From assembly GCF_000516985.1 (NCBI RefSeq), contig NW_006917102.1, forward strand, positions 62,001 to 126,000: 64,000 nucleotides of DNA. The letters are read 5' to 3'. The notes under the pieces were generated by a model. It was not told where the DNA came from and did no database searches. It saw nothing but the letters and a program-made list of their open reading frames with translations. The translations under genes were made by a program, and so were the position numbers. Source of the DNA: Pestalotiopsis fici W106-1 (taxonomy: Eukaryota > Ascomycota > Sordariomycetes > Amphisphaeriales > Sporocadaceae). The number at the start of each line of letters is the position of its first letter. Position 1 is the stretch's first letter. Of this stretch, positions 1-10,500 are shown piece after piece.

Positions 1-1858
1 TACATGAGCCAAGCGGGATCATGGAGTGTACCAAAGAGAGATCCTTTGATTGCAGATGGTGGATATATCGCAAGAGTTCCGTCTCCGAATGGTGTGTGTT
101 GAAGACTGGGTGGGTGAGGAAACTGCTCGTCCTCCGAAAGGTTTCGGGGATCCCCAAGTCTGTACCCTGCTTGGCGAGAGCCTCATCGACCTCGGCTTGC
201 AGTTTCTCTTCTGTCACCTTGACCGACTCTCCTGACTGAAGGAAGACTCGGGCCACGTTCTTGAGCACATCGGTGTCGGAAGATTCACCGACGCTAAAGG
301 AGAGCAGGGTGGCTTCCTTGGAGTTGCCAATAAATAGCCCTTGCTGTTCGGCAATATCGAGAATCTCCTTTTTCTTCTCAGCCGAGCCAACATCAACCGT
401 AACAGTGTCAAACAAGACACTTCCCTCGGCGCCAAGGTTGGAGTTGGCAATTTTGAAGCCGGCCTTCTCAGCGAGATGCGAGATGACACGAGCGCCACGA
501 ATGACCTTTTCTGCAATGGCCGTGAGACCCTCGGGGCCGTGGTACACAGCATAGAGGGCACTCATATTGGCCAGCAAGGCTTGAGAGGTGCAAACATTGC
601 TTGTGGCCTTTTCTCGTCTAATGTGCTGCTCACGAGTCTGAAGAGCAAGTCGGTAAGCATTGCCCCCGAGACGATCCTTGGACAGGCCCACAAGTCTGCC
701 TGGAATCTTTCTCTTGTGGTTCTCCGTCACGGCAAAGAAGGCTGCATGAGGTCCACCGTAGCCGAGAGGCACACCAAATCGCTGCGCGCTGCCAAAAGCA
801 ATATCGGCTCCCCATTCTCCCGGTGGTGTGAGCACGGTGAGAGCAAGCAGATCGGTTGCGCAACTCAGGAGGGCGCCTTGCTTGTGAACGGTGGCGGCCA
901 GCTTCCGGAAGTCTTGAACACCACCCGTGGTGTCTGGGTACTGAACCAAGACGCCGACTAGATCGTCGCCAAGAGCTTCGATTTCGGCAACAGCGTTCTC
1001 GCTAGTAATATCCTTGGACACAATGTTGATTCCAAAGCCATCAGCTCGGCCGCGGAGGACCGCGAGCGTTTGGGAGTGCACTTGGTGCGAGACAACAAAC
1101 GTCTTGCCAGCTCTCTTGGCTCGCGATGAAGGGAGGGCATTCATCGAAAGGGTCATGGCCTCGGCAGCTGCCGTTCCTTCGTCGAGAAGACTTGCATTGG
1201 CAATGGGGAGTGCGGTGAGATCAGTCACCATGGTTTGAAAGTTGACCAGGGACTCGAGGCGTCCTTGGCTGATCTCGGGCTGGTAAGGGGTGTAGCTGGT
1301 GTACCAGGCCGGACTTTCCAGCACATTTCTCTGGATGACAGGAGGCGTAATGGTCTCATAGTAGCCGGAGCCGATCAGACTGTGCATTGGCTTGTTCTTC
1401 TTGGCGATTTCGTCAAAAACCTTGACCAAGCCCTTTTCCGAAAGAGCCGCATTCTTGGGGCCGCTGTTGGCCCCAGGCAAGTCGAGATCCATTTGGCTTC
1501 TTGTGAGAATATCAGCCGGAATAACCTGCTCAACAAAGGCTTCCAGCGAGTTGACTGGCGGAGAGAGTGCCTGGAGCATCTTCTTGGTATCCTTGTCATC
1601 AGGGCCGATATGACGGCGAGCAAAGGTGTCGAGGTCGGCATAGCTCCGAATAGCCTCAACCGAGTGCGGCACTGCATTGACATCCACATCTGCTGGCGAA
1701 GCTGCAGTCTTGGTGAAAGTCCGGATGCAGACAGGAGCTGGCTTCACAGCATACGGGCGGCCAGCCCATTGGTTCAGCCGGCATCGAGAGTTTGTGATGC
1801 GCGTCTGGGTGGCCAGCTGACCCAGCCGCCGAGGCAATGCTCGTACGGAGCTCGCCAT
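1..1858 (-). CDS. GCV2: Glycine decarboxylase P-protein of the glycine cleavage system, N-terminal 619 residues (partial)
   Basis: This mitochondrial PLP enzyme decarboxylates glycine and passes the aminomethyl group to the lipoyl H-protein. One uninterrupted frame runs from the ATG at 1858 to the window edge with no intron. The first ~45 residues are rich in Arg, Ser and Ala and lack acidic residues, as in a mitochondrial presequence. A GCVP N-terminal segment follows, with FARRHIGP at about residue 80 and a YHTPYQPE-type stretch (here YTSYTPYQPEISQGRLE). The last codons at the window edge spell HSMIPLGSC, the start of the conserved PLGSCTMKLN motif. The PLP-binding lysine lies further downstream and is not in the window. 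The family is about 1,000-1,070 aa, so roughly 60% is present. Assignment is very sure. Confidence 0.95.
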   Translation of the reverse strand, partial: MASSVRALPRRLGQLATQTRITNSRCRLNQWAGRPYAVKPAPVCIRTFTKTAASPADVDVNAVPHSVEAIRSYADLDTFARRHIGPDDKDTKKMLQALSPPVNSLEAFVEQVIPADILTRSQMDLDLPGANSGPKNAALSEKGLVKVFDEIAKKNKPMHSLIGSGYYETITPPVIQRNVLESPAWYTSYTPYQPEISQGRLESLVNFQTMVTDLTALPIANASLLDEGTAAAEAMTLSMNALPSSRAKRAGKTFVVSHQVHSQTLAVLRGRADGFGINIVSKDITSENAVAEIEALGDDLVGVLVQYPDTTGGVQDFRKLAATVHKQGALLSCATDLLALTVLTPPGEWGADIAFGSAQRFGVPLGYGGPHAAFFAVTENHKRKIPGRLVGLSKDRLGGNAYRLALQTREQHIRREKATSNVCTSQALLANMSALYAVYHGPEGLTAIAEKVIRGARVISHLAEKAGFKIANSNLGAEGSVLFDTVTVDVGSAEKKKEILDIAEQQGLFIGNSKEATLLSFSVGESSDTDVLKNVARVFLQSGESVKVTEEKLQAEVDEALAKQGTDLGIPETFRRTSSFLTHPVFNTHHSETELLRYIHHLQSKDLSLVHSMIPLGSC

Positions 1859-3486
1859 TTGTACGACTTGTGGTTGATTGCTTTTCACTTTACGGCGAGA
1901 GCTTGCAGAGAACCCGTGCAAACCCACGAAAAGCGCCTCGGAATCTCAATTGAGTGCAAGTCTTCTTCACAGCACAAGTCTGCGACTGGGACTTTGTAGC
2001 TCACTCTCGGCGGGTAAGCCGACACGGTCCCGGCTCCCGAATTGAAGCTCGGCACCGCAAAGTAAGACGAGAATGAGATCCTACAAGTGGGTACAAGGTA
2101 GATGGAGATGGCTTGAGCCAGCAATTTCGTCGTACTGGGCTTGGTTTGACACAGGTTGAATGAGAGACTGGGAGAAGACAAGAAGTCGACGAAAAAACAA
2201 TTTCTCTTTTTCTTCTATTTCTTCTTGACTGATGTACTTTTTTTTTTCTTTATCGGGGAAACGGGACCCAAGACTCGCTACCACTGAAACTGCGGTGATG
2301 CTTGACTCGCCGTTAATCGGCTATCTCTAATGTATGTCAGGGCCAGCAGCAATCAGTTCATAATGTAGGAGATAAGATTGACACAGCCCAAAAAGAAAAA
2401 AAGGTACCAAGGGTACGGGTAGGCGCCCGAGGTATCGGAGTGGCGGGTTATCTCGGGCCACATGGTGCAAGTGACCGGCTTGAGACGGTTCCACTGGCCA
2501 TGTCTTTTGGGGTCGTTTGGGTTGTTCGCCTTGCCCGCACATGTGTCGGCGGCTTTTCTGTCCGCTTGCAATGTACCGTAAGAGGCATAGATTGCCATTC
2601 GTCAAAGGAGACCCTGGAAGGGGGGGCAAGCTGCAGCTACTGAAGAGGATTGGCGGGCAGATCAAGATGCAGATTGAATTTGTCCCGGCTTATATTCCGC
2701 TTTCGCCCAAGCTATTACATACATTTTATCTCCTTGTGGTGGCCAGCTCATCGTATTGTCACCATTTTATAGAGTTGGTTGGGTAATAAGGTCTGGTCAA
2801 GGTGTGAAGCGTGTACACTTGCAATTTATCATAGACTTTTGTCTCGACACAACACTGCATATCTAGACTGGCAGGTGATGTCTGCATCAATTAGTCATGA
2901 CTGGCCAGCTTGACCAAGCGCAGGTTTTCCATGTAATGCTCATAGATTCGGTGTAGTGTACCGAGTAGATTCATGTAGTGGTCAGCAAGAGCTACCGTAT
3001 ATGTGCACGCTCCGTACGAAGGAGAGGCTGTCAGTACAACACAGCAACAACAGTATATCATGCAGTGTACGTAGTCCAGTCTACAATTTCATTACATTAC
3101 AGATCTTAATTCATAATGTCCTCATGTAAAGAATGGACACCAAGCTCCATGGATTGCCCAGCCGACGACGAGTTACCCCAGTCTCCTCCCATTGGAAGTT
3201 TCCACCACTAACCCCAGTTCTAGCTTAGCGACAACCGGGCACAGACGCGCCCTGCAAATGGAGCTCGCCTGCCTTACCTAACTCGCGGCTGGCTGGCGAC
3301 TCAGACTCCCTAAAAAATTCTAGCGATAGCGTCATTGCGCATCCGCTTTCAATATCTTTTTGCTATCTTGTATCTTCCATTTGCTATCTGTACATAACAT
3401 TACTGCAAAGTAAAACGACCGCAAAACACTCGATCCACAACTAGCAAAACAGCCCCCCCGCGTCATCCTATAGCAGATCTAACAAA
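1859..3486. other. Intergenic region between divergent GCV2 and TOM5
   Basis: No gene is seen in these 1.6 kb. The stretch next to GCV2 (1859-2290) is its leader and promoter and includes a T-rich tract at about 2200-2252. The stretch before 3487 is A- and C-rich, as expected of a TOM5 leader. Short open frames in between have no recognisable content. Confidence 0.6.
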
Positions 3487-3786
3487 ATGTTTGGATGTAA
3501 GTGAGCTCCTTTGGCCGGCTGGCCAGCATTACCCATAGCCTCCCATCCATATGCACAAGGCTAAAATTCACCAGTCGCACCACCCCAGTTGAGCGCCGAG
3601 GAGATCCGCGAGCTCGAGTCCCAGGCCAACTTCACCGTCAAGTCCTTTGCTGCCACCGCTGTGGCCCTCTACTTCTGTATGTACAAGAGATGGTTTCGTT
3701 TCTGATCTATTATCTGTTGGGATTCATGCTGACATGGCGACAACGTAGCTCCATTTGTGATTGACGCCGTGTCGAGCTTCTTCTAA
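3487..3786 (+). CDS. TOM5: Tom5, small subunit of the mitochondrial outer-membrane translocase
   Basis: Tom5 is a tail-anchored subunit of the TOM complex that helps pass preproteins to the Tom40 pore. Three exons were assembled: 3487-3496, 3575-3676 and 3749-3786, giving 49 residues plus a TAA stop. Donors are GTAAGT and GTATGT, acceptors CAG and TAG. The product starts MFGFAPPQLSAEE, carries an acidic helix (EEIRELESQANF), then one hydrophobic segment (about residues 29-46) and ends AVSSFF. This fits fungal Tom5, about 50 aa with a C-terminal anchor. The first coding exon is only 10 nt, so automated gene callers may miss it. The reading frame is closed across all splice sites, which supports the model. 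Confidence 0.88.
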
Positions 3787-4327
3787 ACGACGAGAAAGAC
3801 TCTACGCTATACGACGATATGTACAATAGATACGAAACTACCACGACAGTCGCATGATACGTGAGGCATCAATTGGTGTTTCTAGGAGCGGGCATGGGAA
3901 GGCTGCAGAGACGCAGTTGTACAATACCTGTATAGTTGTGCATAGAAGTTGTGCTTTAAGATTCGCACCATCACGACATCGATTTAGTCACAAGAAAAGC
4001 TCATGTCTCGGTCCCTTTTCCAACCCATGGACTGAAGTATCATGTCTTGAAGGCTCCTACTTGCTGGCAGCATCAATGCCGAGGTGATGATACAGAGTGG
4101 GAAGCTCCGCCAAGTATGCACATGGCAGTGTACAGCTGTTCCAATTTGGCAACCGGTCTATTCCTACATGCCAATAGCCCTCACATCAGGGGATAAGCAA
4201 GCATCTCTCTGCATTGGGTATTATCATCGAATCGGTCGTGGCCGTATGTAGAAATGGCTCATGCATGTCTTTGTCCATCTTCAAAACTGCCCAGTACTCG
4301 TGCCAACTACCTCGAATCCGCACATCC
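3787..4327. other. Intergenic region between convergent TOM5 and NUP57
   Basis: This region holds the two 3' ends. An open frame at 3854-4087 shows no conserved feature. Nothing else is seen. Confidence 0.6.
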
Positions 4328-5483
4328 TCAGCTCTTCGTAGTCTTGGAGTCGGGATTGTGCTCCTTCTCCCACTCCTCGTAATCCTCCTTGACCCTGTCT
4401 ACCGTCTTCTTCAGCTCTTGCAGCTGTTGGTCGTAATATTCGAGGAGCTAGGAAGACATTAGAATTGCCGGATAAAGTGAAAACCCAACAGTCAGAATAG
4501 CTTACCTTCTTTGCCTTTTGTTCGGCTTCTTCAGGAATGTCCTCTCCGTTATCACCTCCTCTTGCGTTGATCTCATTGCGCAGTGTGTCGGCATGGCCTC
4601 GCAGCAAAATCAATCGACTCCAGAGCTCTTCCGTTCGAGCACTGAGGGCAGGGTCTGCCATGCCGCGGTCCAGCTGCTCCAACTTGGATTTGAGCTCATC
4701 CTCGTCGGTACTCATGGCATATCCACGATTTCGAAGAACTTGTACTTTGCTGGCAAGGGCCAAGCATCGCTGCCGCATAACAATGTGTCTTCGTCGCGCA
4801 TTTACGGCGCGGACATTGGTCTCGAGATCGTGTTTGGATAAGATGGCGTCCAGGTTGCTGTTGATCTCGTGCAGGCGAGCATTGAACTGAGCCAAAACAG
4901 CTTTTTGCATGAGCAGTCGCTCCCCAATTCCCTTGAAACCAGTCGCAAAAGCAGGGATGAAGCCAGGGCCAGGCTTTTCGCGAACGGCCTGGTCCCATTC
5001 ATCCTGAGTTTCTCGCTGGGAAGGGGCATAGAAGGGCACATGCGAGGGATCGACTTTGTTGTAAAAGTAAGTCTTGAACACAGTGCTCGAAGTGGTGGGG
5101 TTCCACTTGTCGTAAATATCAGCCATTTGCTGGTCAACCGGCTTCTGGTCTAAAAGTAAAGCATCAGTATACACATATTGGTATGGCGGGTACTCTTGAG
5201 CTCAGCATGACATACTGGGCGAATCTTGGCCAGGCTCCCATAACTTGGATCTTTGTTGATTCTGGCTAGTGTTCAATATAGAAGAGCCAAAGGCCTGCTG
5301 CTGCAGTTGCTGTGGTTGTTGTTGTTGCGGCTGCTGTTGCAGTGCTTGCGACTGGTTGAACAGGTTGCTGGTGCCAAATGCCGACTGCTGAGGATTTTGG
5401 TTCTGAGGTTGAGCGAGGGATCCGCCAAACGGATTGGTAGGGTTCGACGCAGTCGTCGTTTGCAACGATCCAAAAAGCGTCAT
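4328..5483 (-). CDS. NUP57: Nucleoporin Nup57 (Nup54 homologue) of the central pore channel
   Basis: Nup57/Nup54 is a channel nucleoporin that assembles with Nsp1 and Nup49 in the nuclear pore. Exons on the minus strand are 5483-5216, 5149-4506 and 4447-4328, giving 343 aa. The N-terminal ~90 residues form a short FG domain: MTLFG, NPFGG, SAFGT and AFGSS within a Gln-rich tract coded by CAG/CAA runs. The rest is the Nup54 alpha-helical domain, with DIYDKWNP near its start and long heptad-like helices rich in Leu, Glu and Arg. Introns have GTATGT and GTAAGC donors. The FG part is notably short, with about four FG motifs; an unseen upstream exon is possible, but none is evident. It is divergent from the complex I gene, 590 bp away. 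Confidence 0.92.
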
Positions 5484-6073
5484 GATGGCGATTTGCACAG
5501 CGCAGTGCAACAAGGCGCAAAACGGCGGAGGTCGAACTTCGAATCCGGTGGGCGAGCGCGCCTAGATCAGGAAATTACAAGAATGCCGTCGTTCAAGTAA
5601 AGTCAGACGCCCCCTCCAACTGCAGCGCTGCCTTTGTTGTTTGTCGCAAAGAACACTGGAAGACCTCAGCGTTTTCTTGAATTTGCGCTGGGCTGGAATG
5701 GTACCTCGTCCTTTTTTACGGAATGAAGCTTTCCAATGTTGACTTTTGAACTTGATTGGACCGAGCTCAGCTTTGAGCCTGGCAACCTTTGCGACCCTGT
5801 TGCACTAGCGTGGTTTTGGGGGTGCTTGCGCTTTGTCGTGTTCTGATCTCCACTTCTCTGTATGTTAGGCGGGCTTGCACCGCCACACTCCCCCGGACCG
5901 CCGCCCCAGCCGCCAGTCCTCCCAAATCGCCAGTTGCTACCACTAGCCACACCAAGGTTGCGTCCAATCAACAACTGCAATTATCAACCTCACGGCTCAA
6001 GTTCGTGAACAGCATCCCCGGGAGCTTCCCAAGTGAACGCACCACCACCAACAAGGCCATCAACACCACAGCC
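5484..6073. promoter_or_regulatory. Shared upstream region of NUP57 and the complex I 20.8 kDa gene
   Basis: These 590 bp separate two divergent genes and must contain both promoters and leaders. No TATA box or defined site was recognised with confidence. Confidence 0.5.
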
Positions 6074-6936
6074 ATGGCCGCTAGGAAGCCAATGTACGTA
6101 CCCACGATACTCCGAGATCCGCGCATCAATTGGACGTGTAAATCTTGTTGAGGCGGGATGGAAGCACAATCCCCAATCTTGTCAATGGTCGAGCTAACAT
6201 GATTGCGCCAGCTTCAACCAGCAAGTCCTGGTCGATACGACTCCGCTGCCCGAGGATATTCCCAAGGTCAAGGAGGTCGGCGCCACCTCTGCGCCATTGC
6301 TGTCAGCTTCCTTCTTCATTGGCGCCCGATGCCGACCTTACAATGATGATTTCATGCAATGCAAGACCGAGAACCCTGGCAAGGGCGAGTTTGAATGTTT
6401 GAAGGAGGGCCGCCGAGTCACAAGATGTGCTGCTAGTGTGTATGTGATCCCTATTGCACACCCAGATCTCGCATTGGGGACCATGGGCTCAATGCCAGAT
6501 GCCAAGGAAAAGATGTCCTCGAGAGGCCGCGGAGAGATAATGGACCCAAAGGTCGGCTGAATCATTAGCTGACATGTTATACTGTACAGGGTCGAAGACA
6601 TCAACAAGCACTGCCTTGATGAGTTCCGGAAACACTGGCAATGTCTTGAGGACAACAACCAGCAACTTTGGCAATGCCGCAAGCCCGAGTGGAAGTTGAA
6701 CAAGTGTGTATTTGACAACTTGGTACGTTTCCAAATTTTCAATTCGTGTATGGCAGCAGATTTACTGATAATTCGCGCAGAAACTCGAGAAGGAGCTCCC
6801 AGATGCCCAGGGAATTCCCGTGCACCTACGTTCCAAGCAAATCTACGCCCACTATCCCATCCTCAGAGACCCTGGCCAGAAGCCTTTCGGCAAGTCTGTC
6901 GAGCCACCATCAGCCCAATCTGCCCCGGCCTCATAG
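6074..6936 (+). CDS. NDUFA8: NADH:ubiquinone oxidoreductase 20.8 kDa subunit (NDUFA8/PGIV type)
   Basis: This is an accessory subunit of mitochondrial complex I on the intermembrane-space side. Four exons (6074-6093, 6212-6439, 6590-6722, 6781-6936) give 178 aa. The protein carries the CX9C pairs that define the family: CRPYNDDFMQC, then CLKEGRRVTRC, then CLDEFRKHWQC and CRKPEWKLNKC. These form disulphides after Mia40-dependent import, as known for the family. The C-terminus is hydrophilic and ends in SAQSAPAS. The length matches the Neurospora subunit (about 180 aa). The first coding exon is only 20 nt. It faces the GH115 gene tail to tail, with about 280 bp between. Confidence 0.94.
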
Positions 6937-7216
6937 ATATGGTCTACTGTGCTAGGGTTAGAACTTGCTGAGTGGTGTTTGTGAAACCAAGACGCTCGAG
7001 ATGAGCATCTGTGTATGTACATAGAGCAGGGAATGCCAGTTCTAGATTCAACGTGTTTCTTCAACCATCGAACCTCTCCCGCGTGAAGGAATCCAGGATT
7101 CTAGAGTCTCGAATTTGTAACACGACCTCACCCAAAGGGCCAGCGGCAAGGCTATTGCAAAATCAAGCAAAGGGGAACTTCTGGTTGCGAGATTGACCAC
7201 TTTATTGTGACATTAC

Positions 7217-10200
7217 TCAAGCGGCTCTAAAACTGGCCGGAGGACCCAAATAACTTGCAAGCTTCCCACCCAAATCAAACCAAATCTTCTGGACCAGCAC
7301 GCCAGGTTCTAACAACCAAAGACTCAATGTATGCTCCCCTGCCAACAAAGCAATATCTTCCGTTGCCGAATACGAATTTGCTATGACAGCGGAAGACCAT
7401 CCCGTTGGAGTAGAGCCACCACTATAGTTTCCAATAATTTGTTTCGTCACGGCGGAATCAGAGTCCAGCGCATAGGCAAATTTCAAAGGCCGCAGCGGGT
7501 CTAGATTGAGAGTTGCGCCAAAAACAAATGACAGTCTTGCTTTGGTCGTGTTGGTGAAGGTGTATATCGTGTAGGTGAGCTTGGGTCCGGTCAGCGGCTC
7601 TTGTGATGCGGCAGTAACTGGCCAGAGTTTGACGCCGGATGCAGTCCGTCCGTAATCAGGTATCTCCAGATAACTCACGTCATTCTTGGATTCCGCCGAC
7701 GTGAAACCTGCTGCCTCAATAGAGACAACTCCATTGGATTCGACGAAACCATTGAACGATGAAGGGATCGTGGTCTTGTTGATAGGCAAAATGGCCGTAA
7801 TGACAGACGGCAGTGGCTTTGTCTCATTCCCAGTTACTTCAATGGCGGCCCAACTCAAACCTGGTGGTGCTTCTTCCCAGTCGATAGTAAGAATACTACG
7901 GATGTCTGATAGATTCCCCGGAGCTTTGAGTTCCCCACTAGAGTTTGAGACACCAACATAAGAAACATTCGACTTCAAGTGGTAGGTAAAAGTGCCATTG
8001 ATTCGTGTATACACGTCCAGCCACCGTTGTTCAGATGGGGGCATATATGGATCCACAGAGCGCAGCCAAACAGTGTCTCCAAAAGATGCAGCACTGCTTG
8101 TGCCCTGGACGGCAAGTCCTAGAAAATAAGAATCATTTCCAACAGTGCTTGTATCGTTGATATAAGTCAGGGATGGCATATTGTCGCCTCTTGGGGGATA
8201 CTCCTGGGGTGGGTACACATAATGGGGTGCACTCATAAACCCGGCAAACTTTCCGTCCCATAAGGCGTCGTAAGTGTCGCGAACTGCAGTATCGGTATCA
8301 AAGGCGTCTACTGCCATAGCGGCCATGTTATTGGTGCTGGTGCGGCTTTGCATTTGATAGAGTTGTGCTAATGCCTGGTAAGTAAAGAACCGAGTAAAGG
8401 CCCTCCCAGCCAACACTGGAGTCAGGACGAGTTCCAGGTAAACAACTTTGTTCGAGGCAGGCAGAGAATCATGGGCGCTTTGGGCCAGTTCTGCCAGATC
8501 ATCCCATTCTTGTAAAATACCAAAAGCCTCGTCATATTTTGTTGTGCTGAATGGAAAGGGACTCAATGAGAGCATTTCCCACTTCCGTCTGTAGGCCAAA
8601 CGTCCAAATGAAGTGTAGACTTGTGCCGTGGTCTTGGCAGCACCGCTACCGAATTCACGGGCTGCCCAGCGCTCATACCATTCGGCTGTCGAGTTCGGGC
8701 TGGTAAAAGATGACATGTCGTAGGCCATGTCGAGAAAAAAGTTCATGGGAACCTCCTGGATTCGTTTAACCAGCACGTGTCAGTGGCTTCTAATGGAACG
8801 AGTTGCCCTGAGCACTCTATCGGGTGAAACTTGTAACTCACATATGGTTTGAGATCCTGCACGTTGGCAATCCATATTTGCCGAACTTCTCGCTCAAAAG
8901 CATAGTGCAATTGCTCCCATGCCTTTACAAGTTGATTCGTATTCATCCAGATGTAGCTTCTGGGACTGCCAACATAGCCAAAATGGTAATAGATTCCATG
9001 GCCGCCGCGTCGTGACGTCTCATTTGCAAGAGGTACACGAAGCAAGTTGCCGTAATTGTCGTCGGTCCACATTAAGGTGACCAGATCAGAAACATTCATA
9101 CCAGCTTGCCAATACTTTCCAACCTCCTACCAGTTGGAAATTAACAAATTAGCCTCTGAAAACCAAAAATGACATCAGGGAATGATCACCTTGTACAACG
9201 TCCAGACTTGCGGGATCTCTTCCAACCTCCCAGTGTGGTTTTGAATCATTTCCTGCTGTCTTTGAATGATCACTTCAAGCTCAGGAGCGGTCAGAGTTGG
9301 CGATACAGTGTCGCCATCTCCACGCATACCCATGGTGAAGATGGTCTCCCAGTCCTTGGCACGATTGATGCCATAGTCCATGAACTGGCTCACGTTGGCC
9401 TCATTGGTGCTCCAGTCCCAAGCTCCGACAAGGTCTCCATCCTTTTGTTCGTAGTAAGCTCTGGCGGAAGGCTCATGATGGCTTGTTCCCATGACAATTC
9501 CATAAGTATCAGCAATGACGCCATTGCCTTTGCCGGGATCGTCTTTGTAAAAGGCTTCCTTCTGTTTCATTCCGGGCCATAGATAGTTGGCTTTGAGGCG
9601 GAGTAAAAGTTCAAAAATGGGCTCGTAAAAGTCTGCCGTGAAATAACCACCGGAGGCAGCTTGTGCAAACTTGCCCTTTGCCCATGAAATAAGTTCTCCC
9701 TCGTCGTTGATGAAGACTCCACGGTATCTGACAGACGGTGGGCCCTGGATGATGCCTGGATCACGACGCACCCAGACTCCTTTTCTTGTTTTGCTTGGTA
9801 CATTGGCCCACCAGTACCAGGGAGAGACACCGATATTCTCAGAAATTGCATACATGCCGTAGATGGTGCCGCGTTTGTCGCTTCCAGCAATGACCAGCGC
9901 TTCCTTGATGCCACTTACAGGCTCCAGGACCACTTGCTGAATGTAGGATTCCCACTGTAGAGATGAAAACTTAGTCTTGGGCAAAGTAATCTCATTTCTT
10001 GTCATTGTTTGTGAGATTCCGGGAATTTGCCTAGCAAAAGTGTAGACGCACCTTGCCTTGAACCCCAGAGACATTGATTTTACCAGATGCTACAAGTTCA
10101 TCAATGATATTGGAACTTCCAATACTGCCTGCTATAATGACGGCAGAATGATCCGCAATGGTAGCAGAAGTATCGTTTTGTACAGTCCCATTGGTCCCGA

Positions 10201-10405
10201 GGACACGGCCAAAGTCTAGAGCGAGATCCCCGGCAGCGCGCGTCACGCCTTCGTATTCATTCTCTGAGACAAGGATATTGACTCCTGGTTTATCAAAAGT
10301 TGCAAGGTACATGTAACCCGGAGAGTATTCCTCAGAAATGAATTGGGCAATGGCTTGTTCACTGCTTGCTAGCAGTGCTAGGACGATTCCCCAATGAAAG
10401 TGCAT
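7217..10405 (-). CDS. Secreted GH115 xylan alpha-1,2-glucuronidase
   Basis: GH115 enzymes remove (4-O-methyl-)glucuronic acid from internal and terminal residues of glucuronoxylan, helping xylanases. Four exons on the minus strand (10405-10052, 9954-9190, 9126-8842, 8755-7217) give 980 aa, the usual family length. A signal peptide is visible (hydrophobic core in residues 5-20, AIAQ cleavage region). The core carries the family signature in order: RYRGVFINDE, FELLLRLKANYLWPGM, YGIVMGTSHHEP and MGMRGDGDT, followed by LMWTDDNYGN in exon 3. The C-terminal ~400 residues are beta-rich, as in the family. Many N-glycosylation sequons (NGT, NVS, NET) agree with secretion. Introns have GTGCGT, GTGATC (weak) and GTGAGT donors. 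It sits beside a gene-empty tract and 13 kb from a pectinase. Confidence 0.95.
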
Positions 10406-10493
10406 GATTAAACTTGACTACTGTCGGTCAATGGCAATGGATTGTAGAACAATCACATATTTGTCTAATATGACAGCTGGATATGGCAGTGGT

Positions 10494-10500
10494 CTTTATA
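10494..10500 (-). promoter_or_regulatory. TATA box of the GH115 gene
   Basis: TATAAAG on the minus strand lies about 90 nt before the start codon at 10405. A CCCCAC element (GTGGGG on the minus strand, fitting the CreA consensus SYGGRG) lies at about 10567. Carbon-catabolite control is therefore plausible but not shown. Confidence 0.5.
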
